64,000 bases of DNA from Tupaia tana (GCA_026018925.1 JAKSZU010000025.1:22516891-22580890); one strand, 5' to 3'. Counted from the first letter of the stretch, positions 32,713 to 45,392 are shown. Translations and numbers: made by a program. The notes: generated by a model not told the origin, from the sequence alone.

Positions 32713-34222
32713 ATGCCCTCTAAGTATACAGGTGTGAACAGACTTTTTGCATCATGACGAGGGTCAATAGCCCCGTTTTGGCTCATGTGTTTATCCCAAG
32801 CTGTTTACCATGAAGCCTTGACAGAGCTAGGACTGACTGTTCTGTCAAACCAACTGTGAAGACCGGCTCTTCCCAGGCCAGGCTCAAACTTGCTGCCATC
32901 TAGTGGCCAACACAGACACTCTCCCTGCATCCATTTACATTCACGCGTATGAAATGTAAAACATTTGCAGAAAATTATGGGAACATAAACTCCTAAAGAT
33001 TTGGCAGCAGTAGTCCATTGTCAAAAGAATGAGCACACACTACTGTGTGGAATTAATGGTGTTTTTTTTTAAAAAAAAAAACTTAGGTTATAAATTAGAG
33101 TTCAATAGAACTGCTAGCCGATAAATCATGCTATACCCTCAAGTGACGGATGTGCTGTTTCTGCTGGGGTTTATGGCTAATCCTTCATGGTTTGTGAGTC
33201 TGCAGAGAAGCAAATTGGGTCTGAAAGGTGAAAAACGTCCCCTGAGGTTGCTCAGGCCCAGAACGTAGAGAGAGCTGCAGAACAGCCAGGCAAGAGTGAC
33301 TGCCCGCTCCATGGGCCACCTTCTGGCTCCCTCCGAAGCAACCGGGGTGTTTGCCATGTGTTTGCTGATCTGTTTCATGCCTGCGACCGTCAGGGTACTT
33401 GCACGGGAGAATAACCTCCACCTGCACCTTCCTACCCCTGTGGAGTCTGTGCTGATAAGCTCAACTGCCCTGGAGAGAAATCTCACAGACACGTGCACAC
33501 ACTCACATGCACACACAAACAGCTTCAATGTCAAAGAGTCTTCCAAGACTTCATGTGGCTCTGGAATGCCCACCAAGAAGTTGATGTTTCTGGAACACGC
33601 CCTCAAAGTCTGGCTGGTGATTCTCTTGACTGATCAGAGCTGCCACTGCCTCGGATGCAGGGTGGGCCGCATCCGGGAGGGCAGGACGTTTCAGCAAGGC
33701 CGTGGAGCGTGGGTGTGGTGGGCTACACCATCGCGGTTGGGGTAAGCACACTCTGTGATGTTTGCACGTTACCTAAGCATGCGCTTCTCAGATATGTCCC
33801 TGTCACTAACGCACGACTGCACAGAATGTGCAAATTTAGAAACCAGAGGGGTTTTTTTGTTTTGTTTTGTCTTTTAATCCTAAAATCTTCCAGAGAGGGG
33901 AAACAAACAAACAAACGAAAACCACAGAAGCAAACAAGTAAACTGTAAAAGAATAGCTATGAAAGAAGGCCACAGGACCACTAGGGAGGCAGACGTCTCT
34001 GGAAAGGTTTTTCAGAGGAAAAGATTTCCGTGATTACGAGGACCTGGAAAACAACGATAATGGGTATCGAACCAAACAGCAGCATCATGAGGGCAAAGAT
34101 TTCGTTTAATTTGTTCAGCACGGATCTCCAGCGCCAAGGACAGCACCTGGCACGTAGCAGACACTGAAATTCAAGTCTGATGGAGCATTTGGAGACAGAC
34201 AGACTAGGTGGTATCGACATCT
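32713..34222. other. Unassigned intergenic DNA with L2 trace
   Basis: There is a weak L2-like motif at 34105-34180 (GACAGCACCTGGCACGTAGC). The remaining sequence holds no gene or repeat that I can name. Confidence 0.45.
32894..32906 (-). promoter_or_regulatory. CTCF-core motif outside SINEs
   Basis: TGCCATCTAGTGG fits the reverse form YGCCMYCTRSTGG at all 13 positions. It lies in unique sequence between CCKAR and RBPJ. Confidence 0.45.
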
Positions 34223-34435
34223 GGGGGCCAGCCGGTGGCATGGCATTTGGTGAAGCTGGATCCTGCATGGCTGTATGGTTCGAGCCCTGGACTCAGCAGC
34301 TTGGAAACAACACAGTGGTCACAGGGCCAAGGGGAGAATGAAAAAGGGCCTGCAGCCTGGCCACGCCCCCTGGGCGGTGTCCCCTCCCATTCCTTCTCTC
34401 TCCTGCAAGCACACACACCCTGCCACAAATGCAAA
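34223..34435 (+). mobile_element. tRNA-SINE, diverged
   Basis: GGGGCCAGCCGGTGGCATGG, GTTCGAGCCCTGGACTCAG, CCCCTGGGCGGTGTCCC and TTCTCTCTCCTGCAAGCAC. Confidence 0.8.
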
Positions 34436-35920
34436 ACAGATAAGGGAAATCGAATGCAGGCATCATTTCCATATAGATGATGCTTCAGTGCAGAAAACAG
34501 GAAGCGAGCTAGCGCCATGGGCAGGAGTGCCATTGTGGAAGAGGAGGGGGACTTACCCTGGGGCTGGCCATGCTTTAAAGGTCGGGAGGTGAGAAAGAGC
34601 CAGCAGAAGCGACAGAAAGGGCAGCCAGAGCTCGGCATCGGGAAAGCCAGGGAAGGGAGCTCACAGCGAATGCGTACAAGCCCGGGTGTGCCCTAGTTGA
34701 GAGCAACTGGAACGGATGCACGCTGAACAAAACGTGGGTTTGCAAACGTCCTCTTAACAGCTCAGACAACAGCAAATGCTCCCTATGCCATGCCATTCTG
34801 ATTCCAATCCTTTCCTCTTCCAATCGCCACATTTACTGCAAACATTCCAAAGGAAAAACACAACCGCAGAGCTTCAGGTCATCAGGTTCCAGCACGACAG
34901 TCAGGTCTGCGCTTGGTCCACGGCGAGCCAAACTCCAGAAACTGCCCGAGAGCGTGCTCCTGACATACCCTTAGCCAGTGTCCAAATCACATGGCAGAAA
35001 GGCCCAACATCACAGTCCAGAAAGAGTCCTTGCTGTGGAGACCTCGGAGCAGGTGGTCTGCAGTGTGCCGGAGGTGTGAGGTGTGTGTGTGCATACGTGT
35101 GTCCACGTTTCAACGCTCATGCACGAAGGACGCGGATGCCCAGTTGCTATGCTGCATCTCTGGGGTCCTCCCTCCCTTTGCTTCTGCCCACTCCCCTCAC
35201 CTCTGCAATCCCTTCGCTGAGAAGGCACATGGGTGTGTGGATTTCATCGGATCTCCCATCCCAGCGAAGGGCAGCCAGCCACGTCTCTGCAGAAAGCCTG
35301 GCCCCTTGGAGTGAGGAGTCAGGCTTGCGTGAGAGACAGCAGAGGAGGGGTGGGAGACCAAAATCAGGCCAAGCCTGAGAACAATGCTCGCCAGAAAGAC
35401 ATGGAGACAGGAGATAGGGGCAGGAGAGATGGAAACCAGGCCAACGCCGACAACAAAACTTGACAAGAGAAACCATAAAGATCCTGTCCATGGCCATGAG
35501 ACCTTCGGTGGACCAGGATGGACCTTGGTTTCATTAGTATGCTAAGAAGCACGGCACTGGGGAGAGATCTTGGATGTTAATGACACACACATGACATATG
35601 TTCAAACATGTTCAGCCAGAGCGTGAACACACATATGTCCACCCTACACCCTGAACATTCAACCTCCTTGGTGAGTACGCACGTATGTCTCCCATGTCCG
35701 GAGAAGTCCTCTCTTCTGAGGAATATTCTCTTCTCCTCAACACTTTTGAGTTTTCCTGTGATGAAGTCACCCTGAGAGACCCTCACCCAGGTGACACTTC
35801 CAGCTCTGAGGACCGCCTCTGTCATGACATCTCAGCAGACACCTTTCTCATTTGGGTTTCTGAGAGAACACAGGCTCCCTGAATTTGCAGAATTGCTCGA
35901 GTAACGATCAAATTAAAATT
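34436..35920. other. Unassigned intergenic DNA
   Basis: Several overlapping open frames (the longest at 34776-35378, 200 codons) occur on both strands, but none resembles a known protein or has splice-consistent partners. Confidence 0.45.
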
Positions 35921-35923
35921 TAG

Positions 35924-36147
35924 GGTTTTGACATAGGGCACCTCTACTTACCAGAGAGACAGGGAGAGAAAGAGAGAAATCACCCCCTAAGGGAGGGGAT
36001 ATGGCCACACCACACTCCCTTCTCTATTTTGCTCTCAGGATTTTGGGCACACATGTACATGCACCTGGCATGAATTTCAAGCTGCTGGGTCCCAGACAGT
36101 CTTGTAGGAGTCTAGTGCCTTAACCACCATGCCACCTGCTGGTCCCA
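35924..36147 (-). mobile_element. tRNA-SINE
   Basis: TTTTGACATAGGGCACCTC, the CCCCCTAAGGGAGGGG hairpin and CATGCCACCTGCTGGTCCC; part of the B-box region is deleted. Confidence 0.85.
36130..36142 (-). promoter_or_regulatory. CTCF-core motif in SINE head
   Basis: TGCCACCTGCTGG is the exact reverse form of the CTCF core. Confidence 0.4.
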
Positions 36148-36503
36148 AGTGGTGGTGTTTTCAAACCACAGAGTTTAAAAACTCAGGATGCGTTCAATGT
36201 TCCTCCAACTCTTGGGGACAGCAGTGCCATATAGATGCTAAAAGGCTCTGGGGTTTGACACACCCCCTTAGCAGTGCAGACCCCTGCATCCTGATGGTCA
36301 CGGCCCGGGAACAGTTCAGCTTTTAGACAGGCCTGTAATGAGAATCCGACCGGCTCATTAGTGATTGGTATACAAGGACTTCTTGGAAGTAAGCAATAAT
36401 TTTAACTCGGTGCTTGAAACATGGTAAGGTTAATTCTAAAACTTCTATTCATGAGTTAACAATGATTTGGAAAACAATGATGTTAACTGAAAATAATCAC
36501 TGT

Positions 36504-36760
36504 GGGGTCAGCAGGGGACGCTGAGGTGAAGGTGGCTGGACTCCCACATGACCTACTGCACGGTTCAAGTCCAGGACCCAGCAGCTTGAAAATCACGCCA
36601 AGGCTGTAATCCTGAGAGGATGTCCCAAGTCCTGAGAGAACAAAGAAGGATTGTGGTGTGGCCACCACCCCTCCGGAGGTCAGGGAGAGGCTTCTCTCCC
36701 TTTCTCTGTCTCTCTGTGGGGTGTGCACACACCCTATGGCAAACAACAAGAAAATAATAA
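36504..36760 (+). mobile_element. tRNA-SINE
   Basis: GGGGTCAGCAGGGGACGC, GTTCAAGTCCAGGACCC, GTCTCTCTGTGGGGTGTGC and CCCTATGGCAAACAAC. Confidence 0.85.
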
Positions 36761-36834
36761 TTACTTTCATGGAGTGTCATTCTTTACCCCATCTTCTCAA
36801 CCTTTCTCCTTTCTGATGAGGGTATGCGAGGCCC

Positions 36835-37270
36835 TTGCTACTCGGGTGGGTCTGGATCAGCAGTGTGTCTCCTGAAACCTTGTTAGAAAATGCAAGATCT
36901 TGGGGCTAGCAAGTGGTATAGTGGTTAAAGACCTGGACTCCCACATGGTCGACTATAGATCGAGTCCCAGACCTGGTTTGAAAATCACACTGGGTGTGTG
37001 TGCATGTGTGCCCAAAACTTCTGAGAGAATGGAGAAGACACTGCATGCAGTGTGGGCCATCCTCCCTGGGGGGTAATTTCTCACTTTCTCTCTCATTGTC
37101 TCTCTCTTCTGTGAGAATGCTTGCCCTATGGCAAAAACCTGAAAGAAAAACAGGAGAAAATGCAGGATATTGAGCCACAGCAACCACCTACCGAGCCAGA
37201 CATTACATTGTAACTGTCCCCCTTCCCAGGGGCTCCCACACACAACACAGTTTGAGAAGCGCTGCTCCAA
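36835..37270 (+). mobile_element. MER5A-like element split by a SINE
   Basis: GGTCTGGATCAGCAGTGTG and CTTGTTAGAAAATGCAAGAT precede the SINE. CAGTTTGAGAAGCGCTGCTCC ends the element. Confidence 0.65.
36900..37152 (+). mobile_element. tRNA-SINE in MER5A
   Basis: The duplication AGAAAATGCAAGAT / AGAAAATGCAGGAT flanks it. The head is GGGGCTAGCAAGTGGTATAG. Confidence 0.9.
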
Positions 37271-38245
37271 ACAGAGACTGCCTGTCAGGCTGGATCTGGG
37301 ACCTCTTTTCTACTCATGCAAGGAGGGCCTGGAACCAGGAATGCCCCGCTTTGCTTTGGGTATCCGCCTCCTTTATCTAATTACAAGACAGTTCTTTCCG
37401 ATCCCCAGTTCATCCTCAAAACAAGGCCACGCGGTCGCCCAAGCTTGCTCTCTGCCCGGTCACCCGCGGCACCTACAAGAATCCCCACAGCAGTCCTGGG
37501 TCTACCAGCTGTGTGTGGGGACAGAGCTAAGAGCCTGTCCTGTGAAGGGAGACATTTCCAGAAGAGATGGGCAGGTGTCTACCCAGTCCATGGCTCCTGA
37601 GAGCCTGAGGAGGAAGAAATATGTCAGGTGAAGCCATTAGCTTTACACAGGGAGCAACGTGAAGCTGGGTCGTACTCTGCACAATCCTCTGGAGCAGCTC
37701 CTGGCACCTGTTCTCCCACCCCAGCAAATTTTCAGGTAACTACCACTTCCCCACATTGGCTGTAAATCTCAGACTGTTATCACGAAAACCAAAGAGCCCC
37801 TTAACTTTTTTTTAATAGTAGCCATGTTGACCAACAACACAAATCCTCAGTGGGAAGTCTCATGGCATGGCCACACACTAGCTGGGACCGGAACCTGGAA
37901 TGTTACTGGATGTCTAAAAACTCCTAGTTGTGGCTTAACCAATTCTAACCTGGCAGTAGGAGGTATTTGTTAGGGATGGAAATCCATGCTCCCAAACAGC
38001 TGTACATTTCATTCTCCTCATCCTCAAGTCCTTCCCAAAGACCACACCATTGCACCTTTGGAACCCATCGGTGCCACATCCCCAGCTCTTAGAGCTGCTC
38101 CTGGGACAGTCAATCCCAGGGCTCTAACTTCAGTGACGATACTGATTATCTAACTGCCCTCAAAGTCACAATTAATTCTCCCCCCCCCCCCAAATTTTCA
38201 TTATATCAGCTAAGTATCTGAATGCCACACTAAGAAGTCAGTTGT
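37271..38245. other. Unassigned intergenic DNA
   Basis: No gene recognised; a C10 run lies at 38181-38190. The 153-codon frame at 37170-37631 overlaps repeat sequence. Confidence 0.45.
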
Positions 38246-38248
38246 GAA

Positions 38249-38505
38249 GAACTGGCTCTGTGGCACAACAGTAACGTATTGTTCAAAATAAGCTAGATTC
38301 CACTGGGTGACTATGGTTCGAATCCCTGGCTCAGTCTGCCTGAGACACACCAGGCACATGAGTGTCTAGACTCTGACAGGCTGGAGAACCAGAGTAAGGA
38401 GATCACTGCATGACCAGATCCTGTGAAGGGTGTTTCTTTCCCGCCCCACTCCCCCAACATGTGCATATGTGTTCTGTCATGAATAGAGAGAAAAGAAAAG
38501 GAAAC
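38249..38505 (+). mobile_element. SINE subfamily with GGCTCTGTGG head, copy 2
   Basis: ACTGGCTCTGTGGCACAACAG, GTTCGAATCCCTGGCTCAG and TAGACTCTGACAGGCTGG parallel the copy at 27106. Confidence 0.72.
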
Positions 38506-38689
38506 CCTAAGTTGTAATGGTTTAAAGAACAGGAGAAAACCACAATCACTGTCTGAATTGTGTTATGAGGAAGAACAAGTCAGATTCACAGGGGGAAAAA
38601 CTTCTAGGAATACATTAGGAATGACCTAGACACATTCTTAAATCTATTAGATGATGGTGGTGGTGGTGTGTCTAAATTATGAGTTTTGT

Positions 38690-38948
38690 TTTTATTGTTG
38701 TTTTGAGATATTTTTGCTACAGGGTGCATGTGTTTGCTGGAGAGACAGAGAGAGACAGAAAGATAGAAGCTAGAAATCACTCCCTGGGGGATGGTCATGC
38801 TGCAATTCCTTCTCCAATCTTTCTCAGGATTTTGGGTACACGTGCACATGTGCCTAGCATGAGTTTCAAGCTACCAAGTCTGGCACTCAAATCACGGTCA
38901 TCTATGTGGGAGTTCACGACCTTAACCACTATGCCACCTGCTGGCCCC
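38690..38948 (-). mobile_element. tRNA-SINE, full length
   Basis: TTTTGAGATATTTTTGCTAC, then the inverted body and CTATGCCACCTGCTGGCCCC. Confidence 0.88.
38932..38944 (-). promoter_or_regulatory. CTCF-core motif in SINE head
   Basis: TGCCACCTGCTGG, exact match to the reverse core. Confidence 0.4.
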
Positions 38949-39299
38949 AAGTTTGGGATTTACGTGAGCACTAGTGGTCCTACTCTGTCCAGCACCAGTA
39001 GAAAGAATTAAACAGGTAAAGGAGCAAGAAATGACTGACCTAAATGCTTGTCTGTAATGAGTGAGTAGGGTGATAGAGAGGAAGGGTATGAACTATAAGC
39101 ATTATACCACATAGGACTGACTACACCAATACTTCATACTTACCTTTTAAGAAATGTCACAGAACAGCACAAAGTGTCACCTCCCCAGAAAAAACATTCA
39201 AGGAAACTCAACAATTATAAAATAACCCATTTACATTTAGTGTAAACATGTACATTTAAAAACCTTCTTTTTTTTGTATTAGAGAATATTTAATCTCTA

Positions 39300-39310
<11 letters not shown>

Positions 39311-39331
<21 letters not shown>

Positions 39332-39579
39332 GAGAGGTTTTCACTATAAGGCACGTGCGCTCACCAGACAGAGAGAGACATAGAGACAGAAAGTGAGAAA
39401 TCACCCCCCAGGGGGGATGGTCACGCTGCAATCCCTTCTCTTCCATTCTCCTCTCGGGATCTTGGGCACGCACGCACATGCGCCCGGCTTGAGTTTTAAG
39501 CCACCGGGTCCAGGACGCGAACTACGGTCAACTACGTGGGAGTCCAGCGACATAACCATTACGCTAACTGCTGGTTCCC
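39311..39579 (-). mobile_element. tRNA-SINE, full length, young
   Basis: A T-run is followed by GAGAGGTTTTCACTATAAGG, the CACCCCCCAGGGGGGATGG hairpin and CATTACGCTAACTGCTGG. Confidence 0.92.
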
Positions 39580-39589
39580 AGTCTGCATT

Positions 39590-39706
39590 TCTTTTTAATT
39601 GCCAGAGGGTGTGTGTGCTCACCAGAGAAGAGAGAGAGCAGACCCTTCCAATGGGGCAGAATTGCACTGCAATCTTTTTCCTCCACTCTCCATCTTGTAG
39701 GATTTT

Positions 39707-39742
<36 letters not shown>

Positions 39743-39855
39743 GCACCCAACATATTTTCAAGCTGCCAGGACCAGGAATCTAACTGAGATTGCTCATAGT
39801 GGGATCAGGTTTCACATATACAGCACTTAATGGCTGCACTATGGGGCTGACCTTA
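39590..39855 (-). mobile_element. tRNA-SINE, old, with (CA)n expansion
   Basis: The ACAC stretch of the body has grown to a pure (CA)n at 39709-39737. The head ends GCTGCACTATGGGGCTGACC. Confidence 0.8.
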
Positions 39856-40490
39856 CCTGCATCTTCTACAAACCAAGGTTAATCATGTTTTCTACATATG
39901 TTCATCTAACAGCTTTAACTCAACTCCTTTAAATGCCTGTGCACTAGATATATACACAACTTTGTCTTAACACAAAGAACACATGGTAAACTGTCCAGTC
40001 TCATAGGTCTCAACAGAGCTTGTGGCTCTCAGTCTTAGGCTTCAGCCTAAGGTCATGTGCTTCAGCCACAGGTCAAGTGCTTCAGCCACAGGTCAAGTGT
40101 GGTGTACTTAGCACACAGAAAAGCTGCACCTGTTTCCCTCAACTGCTCTCGTGAAATAATCCTCTTCTTAGAATTGCCTTTTTAGTGTATTCTAACTAAT
40201 TTTTTCAGAGAGAGACTTCTTTCCATGATTACTTATTTTATACTGGAAATTGATGCAGCATGATTTCTGGATTGTTGTAACTAATGACTGTCTAGGGGGT
40301 CCAATGACAAAAGAATATATTTAATGTATCTTTAATAAGATCACTTAGAAAGTGAGCATGTACTATTTACAGCAAAGAATATATACTTACTATACTAAAT
40401 TAAGTGACCCACTGTCACTTCAACTTTTAGAGGCCTCAATTAAATTGCTTACTTCTTATTTATATAATCCATTTTAAAAGCAGAATGTCT
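39856..40490. other. Unassigned intergenic DNA with a small tandem repeat
   Basis: AT-rich, no gene. About 40055-40100 carries two and a half near-identical copies of an 18-bp unit, GTGCTTCAGCCACAGGTCAA. Confidence 0.55.
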
Positions 40491-40690
40491 TTTGGCCCAG
40501 TTGATATGGCACACCAGGAGTACAGGTGTTCTGTAAGGCTGGAAGCCATGAGGCTAACCACAGGTTTGAATCTCCAGGTCAGCCTGAAAATTCACTCACA
40601 GGCTTCCAAGATCCTGAGGAGCAGGAGGGCTGGGAAGAAGGATCAGAGCATGAAAAGATCCCATTCCTCTTTCTCTCTTGGTAGCATGAA
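40491..40690 (+). mobile_element. Decayed tRNA-SINE
   Basis: GGCCCAGTTGATATGGCACA, GGTTTGAATCTCCAGGTCAG and CTTCCAAGATCCTGAGGAG follow SINE order weakly. Confidence 0.55.
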
Positions 40691-40802
40691 AAAAAATATA
40701 TCTTTAGAAAAATCTTCATAACTTTACTCATATTATTTCTTTGGGAAGGCAGATTAAAATTTAACTTGCAGGCTAGACAGTGGTTAAGACAGTGGCTAGA
40801 CA

Positions 40803-41080
40803 GGCTGGTATGGTGGTTAAGGTGGCGAGATCTCACACAGCCAACTGTGTGGCTCAAATCCTAGACCCAGTGGCTTGAGAAACATGCCAGGTGTGTGTAT
40901 GTGCATGCCCAAAATTCTGAAAGAAAGGACAAATGCAGAAGAGATTGTGGTGTGACCATTTCCCATATTCCCATGGGCGTGCTTTTCCCACTTTCCCACC
41001 TCTCTGAGCGTATGTGTCCGCTGGCAAAAAAAAAAAGAAGAAAAGAAAAAGAAAAGAAAGAAAGAAAAAGAAGAATGACC
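40803..41080 (+). mobile_element. tRNA-SINE
   Basis: GGCTGGTATGGTGGTTAAGG, GCTCAAATCCTAGACCCAG and a body ending GGCAAAAAAAAAAAGAAG with an AAAG-rich tail. Confidence 0.85.
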
Positions 41081-41528
41081 TTGCTACGATTTAGAAATTA
41101 TATAATTTCCCCTTTACAATTTTTGTTCACATATGAAACCAAGAATATTGCGTCCCCGCAGAAGGCACAAACCGTTACATGTTCTTTCATCCACCAGAGC
41201 AACTGACCACCTGACACCGGACACACGCGCTGTTGCTAAATAATACTCTCAATCTCGCAGCGATCAGCTTCAAACAATTCTGAACAGGGAACGTTGTGGG
41301 GGGAGGGTGCATGTCTCTTTAAAGCACAATGCAGTTATAAACTCGGAATAGAACGTTAGATTAGATAACTATTGCTGATTCGATGTGGACGGCAGGGTAA
41401 CATCAGACATACACCAAGTGTAACACAGAATTCAATGTTCTCTTTATGACGTATTCAGAAATCAAAGACCACAATACACACTCAGGCACATCCAGCGGAA
41501 GGCTTTTACCACGGTTTACATTTCCTTT

Positions 41529-41538
41529 TTATTTATTC
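41529..41538 (-). terminator. Candidate RBPJ polyadenylation signal
   Basis: Read on the - strand there are two overlapping AATAAA hexamers. GT-rich DNA with TGAGTGTGTATTGTGGTC lies roughly 50-80 bases further along, as expected for a cleavage site. Confidence 0.45.
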
Positions 41539-44105
41539 CTTGAAACTGCCCGTATTGCAGGTTTTTCATGGATGAGATATGGGACTGAGCAGATTCTTTT
41601 TTTTTTTTTTTCTACAAAATTATGGTATAAACTTGCTCCGTTTTCTATCTTATTGCTAATAAACCTTACAGGCGCAAAGTTTGTAAAATAAACCCCTTAA
41701 GGACTGAATGCGTAGGGCATGCTGCAAGGTACAAGAAATAACCTAAAAATGGGCAGAGAAACCTACATCTGGACCAACACAGTACTGGGTGCTAGCAGAC
41801 ACTTACCACGACACGGGGAAAATGAATGAGAGGAGATACAGTTCAGTCCTGAAAGGGTTAAAGAGAAACCCTAATATATTATTGTTACTAACCATCCACC
41901 CCACATTACAGTGCTTAAAAACAAAGTCAAAAGTCTGGCACAGAAAATTACACACGTTTGTTCAGTACGCATCAGACACAGCTGCTTTCAAAATCAAAGC
42001 GAGTAACTTGGTTAACAACTGAATAGCATTCAGTTTCAAAAAGGAGCCCTTCCCCCTAGTGGATTATCTGGTTAACAGGACTAGCTGAAGTTAGTCTCCC
42101 GGATGGCATTGGAAATCTTCCGCGAGGACACAGGTGGCACCAGTTTCACGACAAACGACAACTAACCAGTGATGGTCGCCAGGGAGTCTGTGCAGGTAAC
42201 AGTGACCAGGGCGTCCCTGGTTAGTTCACAGGAGAGGACGCCTTTCAACACCACAGTTGAAGAGAACTCAGCAGCAGGTTAGCTGTCGCGCTAGTGTTCA
42301 ACTCAGAAAGCACTCAGAACATGAGGGCGTTCTGATCCCAGGGCTTAGCTTGCCTTCCCAATCCACGTGACAAACTCAGTGGGGTCAAGGTGAACGTACT
42401 CATCGCAGGCTCGGCTTCTGCGTTATCTGTTCAGAAATCGCACAGAACCACGACCGCGTGAGACACGGTGCCGTCACCACCGTAAGAGAATCTCCCGTGG
42501 GTGTAATGACCAGTATCCTTAATAATGCTGTCATGGGGGAAGGATGTGTTCTATTCCAACTGCAGGACAGCTCTCCAATAAACAGCATGTTAAAAATGAT
42601 CCACAGATCCATGAAAAAGATTTCTTTAAGCAGCTGATGAAAGAATTACTGACCAACGATAAGCTACAATAGACATTTCACTCTTTAGTCTGTGGTATGA
42701 GAATGGCATAAAATGGGGAGGGCAAAAAAAAATGCCTGTAAAAGTACATTCTTGGACTTTTCAAAACAAAATAAAAGTGAAACCCAGGAAAGGGTTTTTA
42801 CAGTCTAATATTTCAATGATCTTATGAAAAGAAACAAAGGACCAAAATAAAATATCGGCCTTACAAAAGTGCAAGTTCTCTTCAATAAAGCCATGGGATC
42901 GACAAATTAGTTTGAGCTACAAAAACTGGGCCAGGAATGGTTTGTTCTTCAAATGTATTTCGTTTGTTACCAGTTCCTGTCATATGATTTCTTAACTACG
43001 CATCGAACCTGGGGCGGGGGGACTCGTGGCCTGGGAAAACGAAGCGGCTCTGGAAACATTTCCACACTGAACAGAAAGCACTGTGTGGTGACTATGCGTG
43101 ACTCCAACAAGAAAAGAATAAATACCACTCAGGACTAAGTGGGGGTGTGAGAAAAAGCTGGGGAACAGTTACGACCGAGGAGGATAAGGCCACGGTGAGC
43201 TCTGCCCGCTGTCACTGAGACACGCTGGAGGTGGAGGCGGGGTTGGTTTCCGAGAGAGATGGGCAGATCTGAAGAGAAAAGGCTAGCGATCGGAAACTGC
43301 AGGCTGGGTGATTGAGAAGGCTTGCCGTGGGAGAACTGGCAGCAACTTCGATTTAACCACCCAGTGTGTTTTATAAATGGCTTTCCCCTTGAAAACCGAG
43401 GAAAAGGCCACTGAGAGATGCGAGAACAGTATTTACAGTGGCGTAGTCTGAGCAGAGAGAGACGGAGGGAGCAAAGCTGGCGGGGGGAAATGCCAATAAT
43501 GGTATTTTCAAAGTCTCTGGATGAAAACTGTCTTTGAAACAGCCCAGGACACTAGAATGACCATGTTCTATAAGGACACACTGCGGGAACTTACAGTTTC
43601 GCCTCCATAAGGTACTTGTGGCTTCTGTTTCGTGTGACAAAAAGCTTACCACAATCTAGAGGTAGTTTTTACTTGAAGAAGGATGACTGCATCACTAAAC
43701 CGTCTTAGACCACTGCACGCGCGGTTCCTGGACTGAACGGAGCCCAACGAGTCCACTGTGACCTCCGAGGAGCCGAGCGAAGGGATGACCAGAGGGTAGG
43801 AACGGAAGCAATGGCAAGCCGGCGAGAGCGGCGGGCAAGGCCAACACGCGACCCCGAATGCAACCACGTCTTAACCAAAAGGAAACGCTATGTTTTCTGA
43901 GTAGGAGAGACTTGTGGGGATGCCCAGTACTGAGGAACGGAGGACAAAAAAGGCAGAGAGGGACATGGAGACATAAGTTACACTTGCATTTTTATAATCT
44001 TACAACTATCTGTTCCTAAAGTACTGTCTTCCAGCTATTTTAGTTGATCAGCTAATAAAAGCATCTTATGTTTTAAGATTACAGTGATGATCTGGCCTAG
44101 GCTAC

Positions 44106-44107
<2 letters not shown>

Positions 44108-44157
<50 letters not shown>

Positions 44158-44217
44158 GAAAAGAAAAGAAAGGAAAGAAAAGAGAAAGAAAAAGAGAGAA
44201 GAAAAGAAAAAAATAGT
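44108..44217. repeat. A-run followed by (AAAAG)n
   Basis: About 31 A, then AAAAG units. On the RBPJ sense strand it would be a CTTTT/poly(U) tract within the putative 3' UTR. Confidence 0.93.
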
Positions 44218-45392
44218 AAAGATAATAAAACATGCTTCTGTTGGGATTTTCCTCATTCTACCATAAGGGCATTGCCTACCAACTGATAGCAAATACTTCT
44301 TATGGTATGTTTTTTGTTTGTTTGTTTGTTTGTTTTTGTCATTTGCCAACAAGGCAGAAAATACCCTGCTGAATGAAATCACTGGGAACATCCCAAGTTC
44401 AAAATAAAATGTTTAACTTACACATAATACAAGTTATGTACAAGACGGGAGGGGGCAGACACCTGAACAGATCCTGGAACACACAGACGTAGTTCTGTAT
44501 AGGAGAGGGGAGAGAGCACTTCAAATACCAACAGGTTCTGTGCCATTAACTCATCAATGACTAAATGGCCACACCGAACTCCATGTAAATGTTAGAACCT
44601 CAGATTATCGCTATAAATACATTTCTTTTTTTTTTTTTTTTTTAAAAAAAAAGGGGAAAACACGGAACTAACTACCAACAGTGTCTGAGAATAAAGACTA
44701 AAATTAACGTACATTGCATGTATTGCAGGCAAGGCAGAGGCATTTTTAAAGCTTTTGCACAGACTTCATATAATCTTAAAAAAAAAAAATATGCAGGCCT
44801 TTACAAGATTTGACTTGCTGAGATCAAAACAATTTTGACTCATGAAAAGTCATAAGACTTCAGCTTAAAAAAAAAAAAAAAAAAAGAATGGCCAGGCTTG
44901 GAACCTGAATGAACTTCAGAGCAAAAGGGGTGAGAAAGAATACAACCTATTTGATAACAAGATGTACTATATACTGCGATATAAAAAAAGGTATGATGAA
45001 AATGTACCTTTTACTAAAGCTTATACAAGTTCCTTGGTCCATAAAAACTATGTTAGATTTGTGTCTTCTAGTTTGTTTAACTCTTATTCCAGACACATAG
45101 CTATTTCTTGCCCATTTAAACCAAAGACCAACCAAACCAACGAAATAAGACCGGCTGAAAACTCGGACTTCCCATAGTTGGTACATTTTGACGCTTTGTT
45201 TGTTTTACTGTGGCTTCTGTATTTCAAATCAGCACTTGTAGGTAAAGGGGTTTCTGAATAGTTATCACCTGGTATGAAAGTTTTCCCAAGAAACCACAAA
45301 AGATTGTTCTTTTTTTTTTTTCCTCTTTTCCTTTTTTTCTGCCACCTTTTTGCTGCACTCAAGTCAGTGTAAGTCCTAGCAGAAAGACGGTG

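Larger units (their letters stand above)
41510..45392 (-). other. RBPJ: Probable RBPJ 3' UTR
   Basis: About 3.9 kb downstream of the RBPJ stop contains none of the SINEs that occur every 1 kb or so elsewhere, as expected for a constrained 3' UTR. On the - strand it ends at a double AATAAATAAA (41529-41538) followed by a GT-rich stretch (about 41480-41450). The extent is inferred; no transcript was available. Confidence 0.55.

Noticed and set aside
34776..35378. 200-codon open frame as a gene
   Set aside because: No recognisable domain; several overlapping frames of similar length exist on both strands, and no splice partner is apparent.
42100..42650. Processed pseudogene
   Set aside because: The block looks exon-like because it is SINE-free, but no conserved protein was found in any frame; RBPJ 3' UTR is the simpler explanation.
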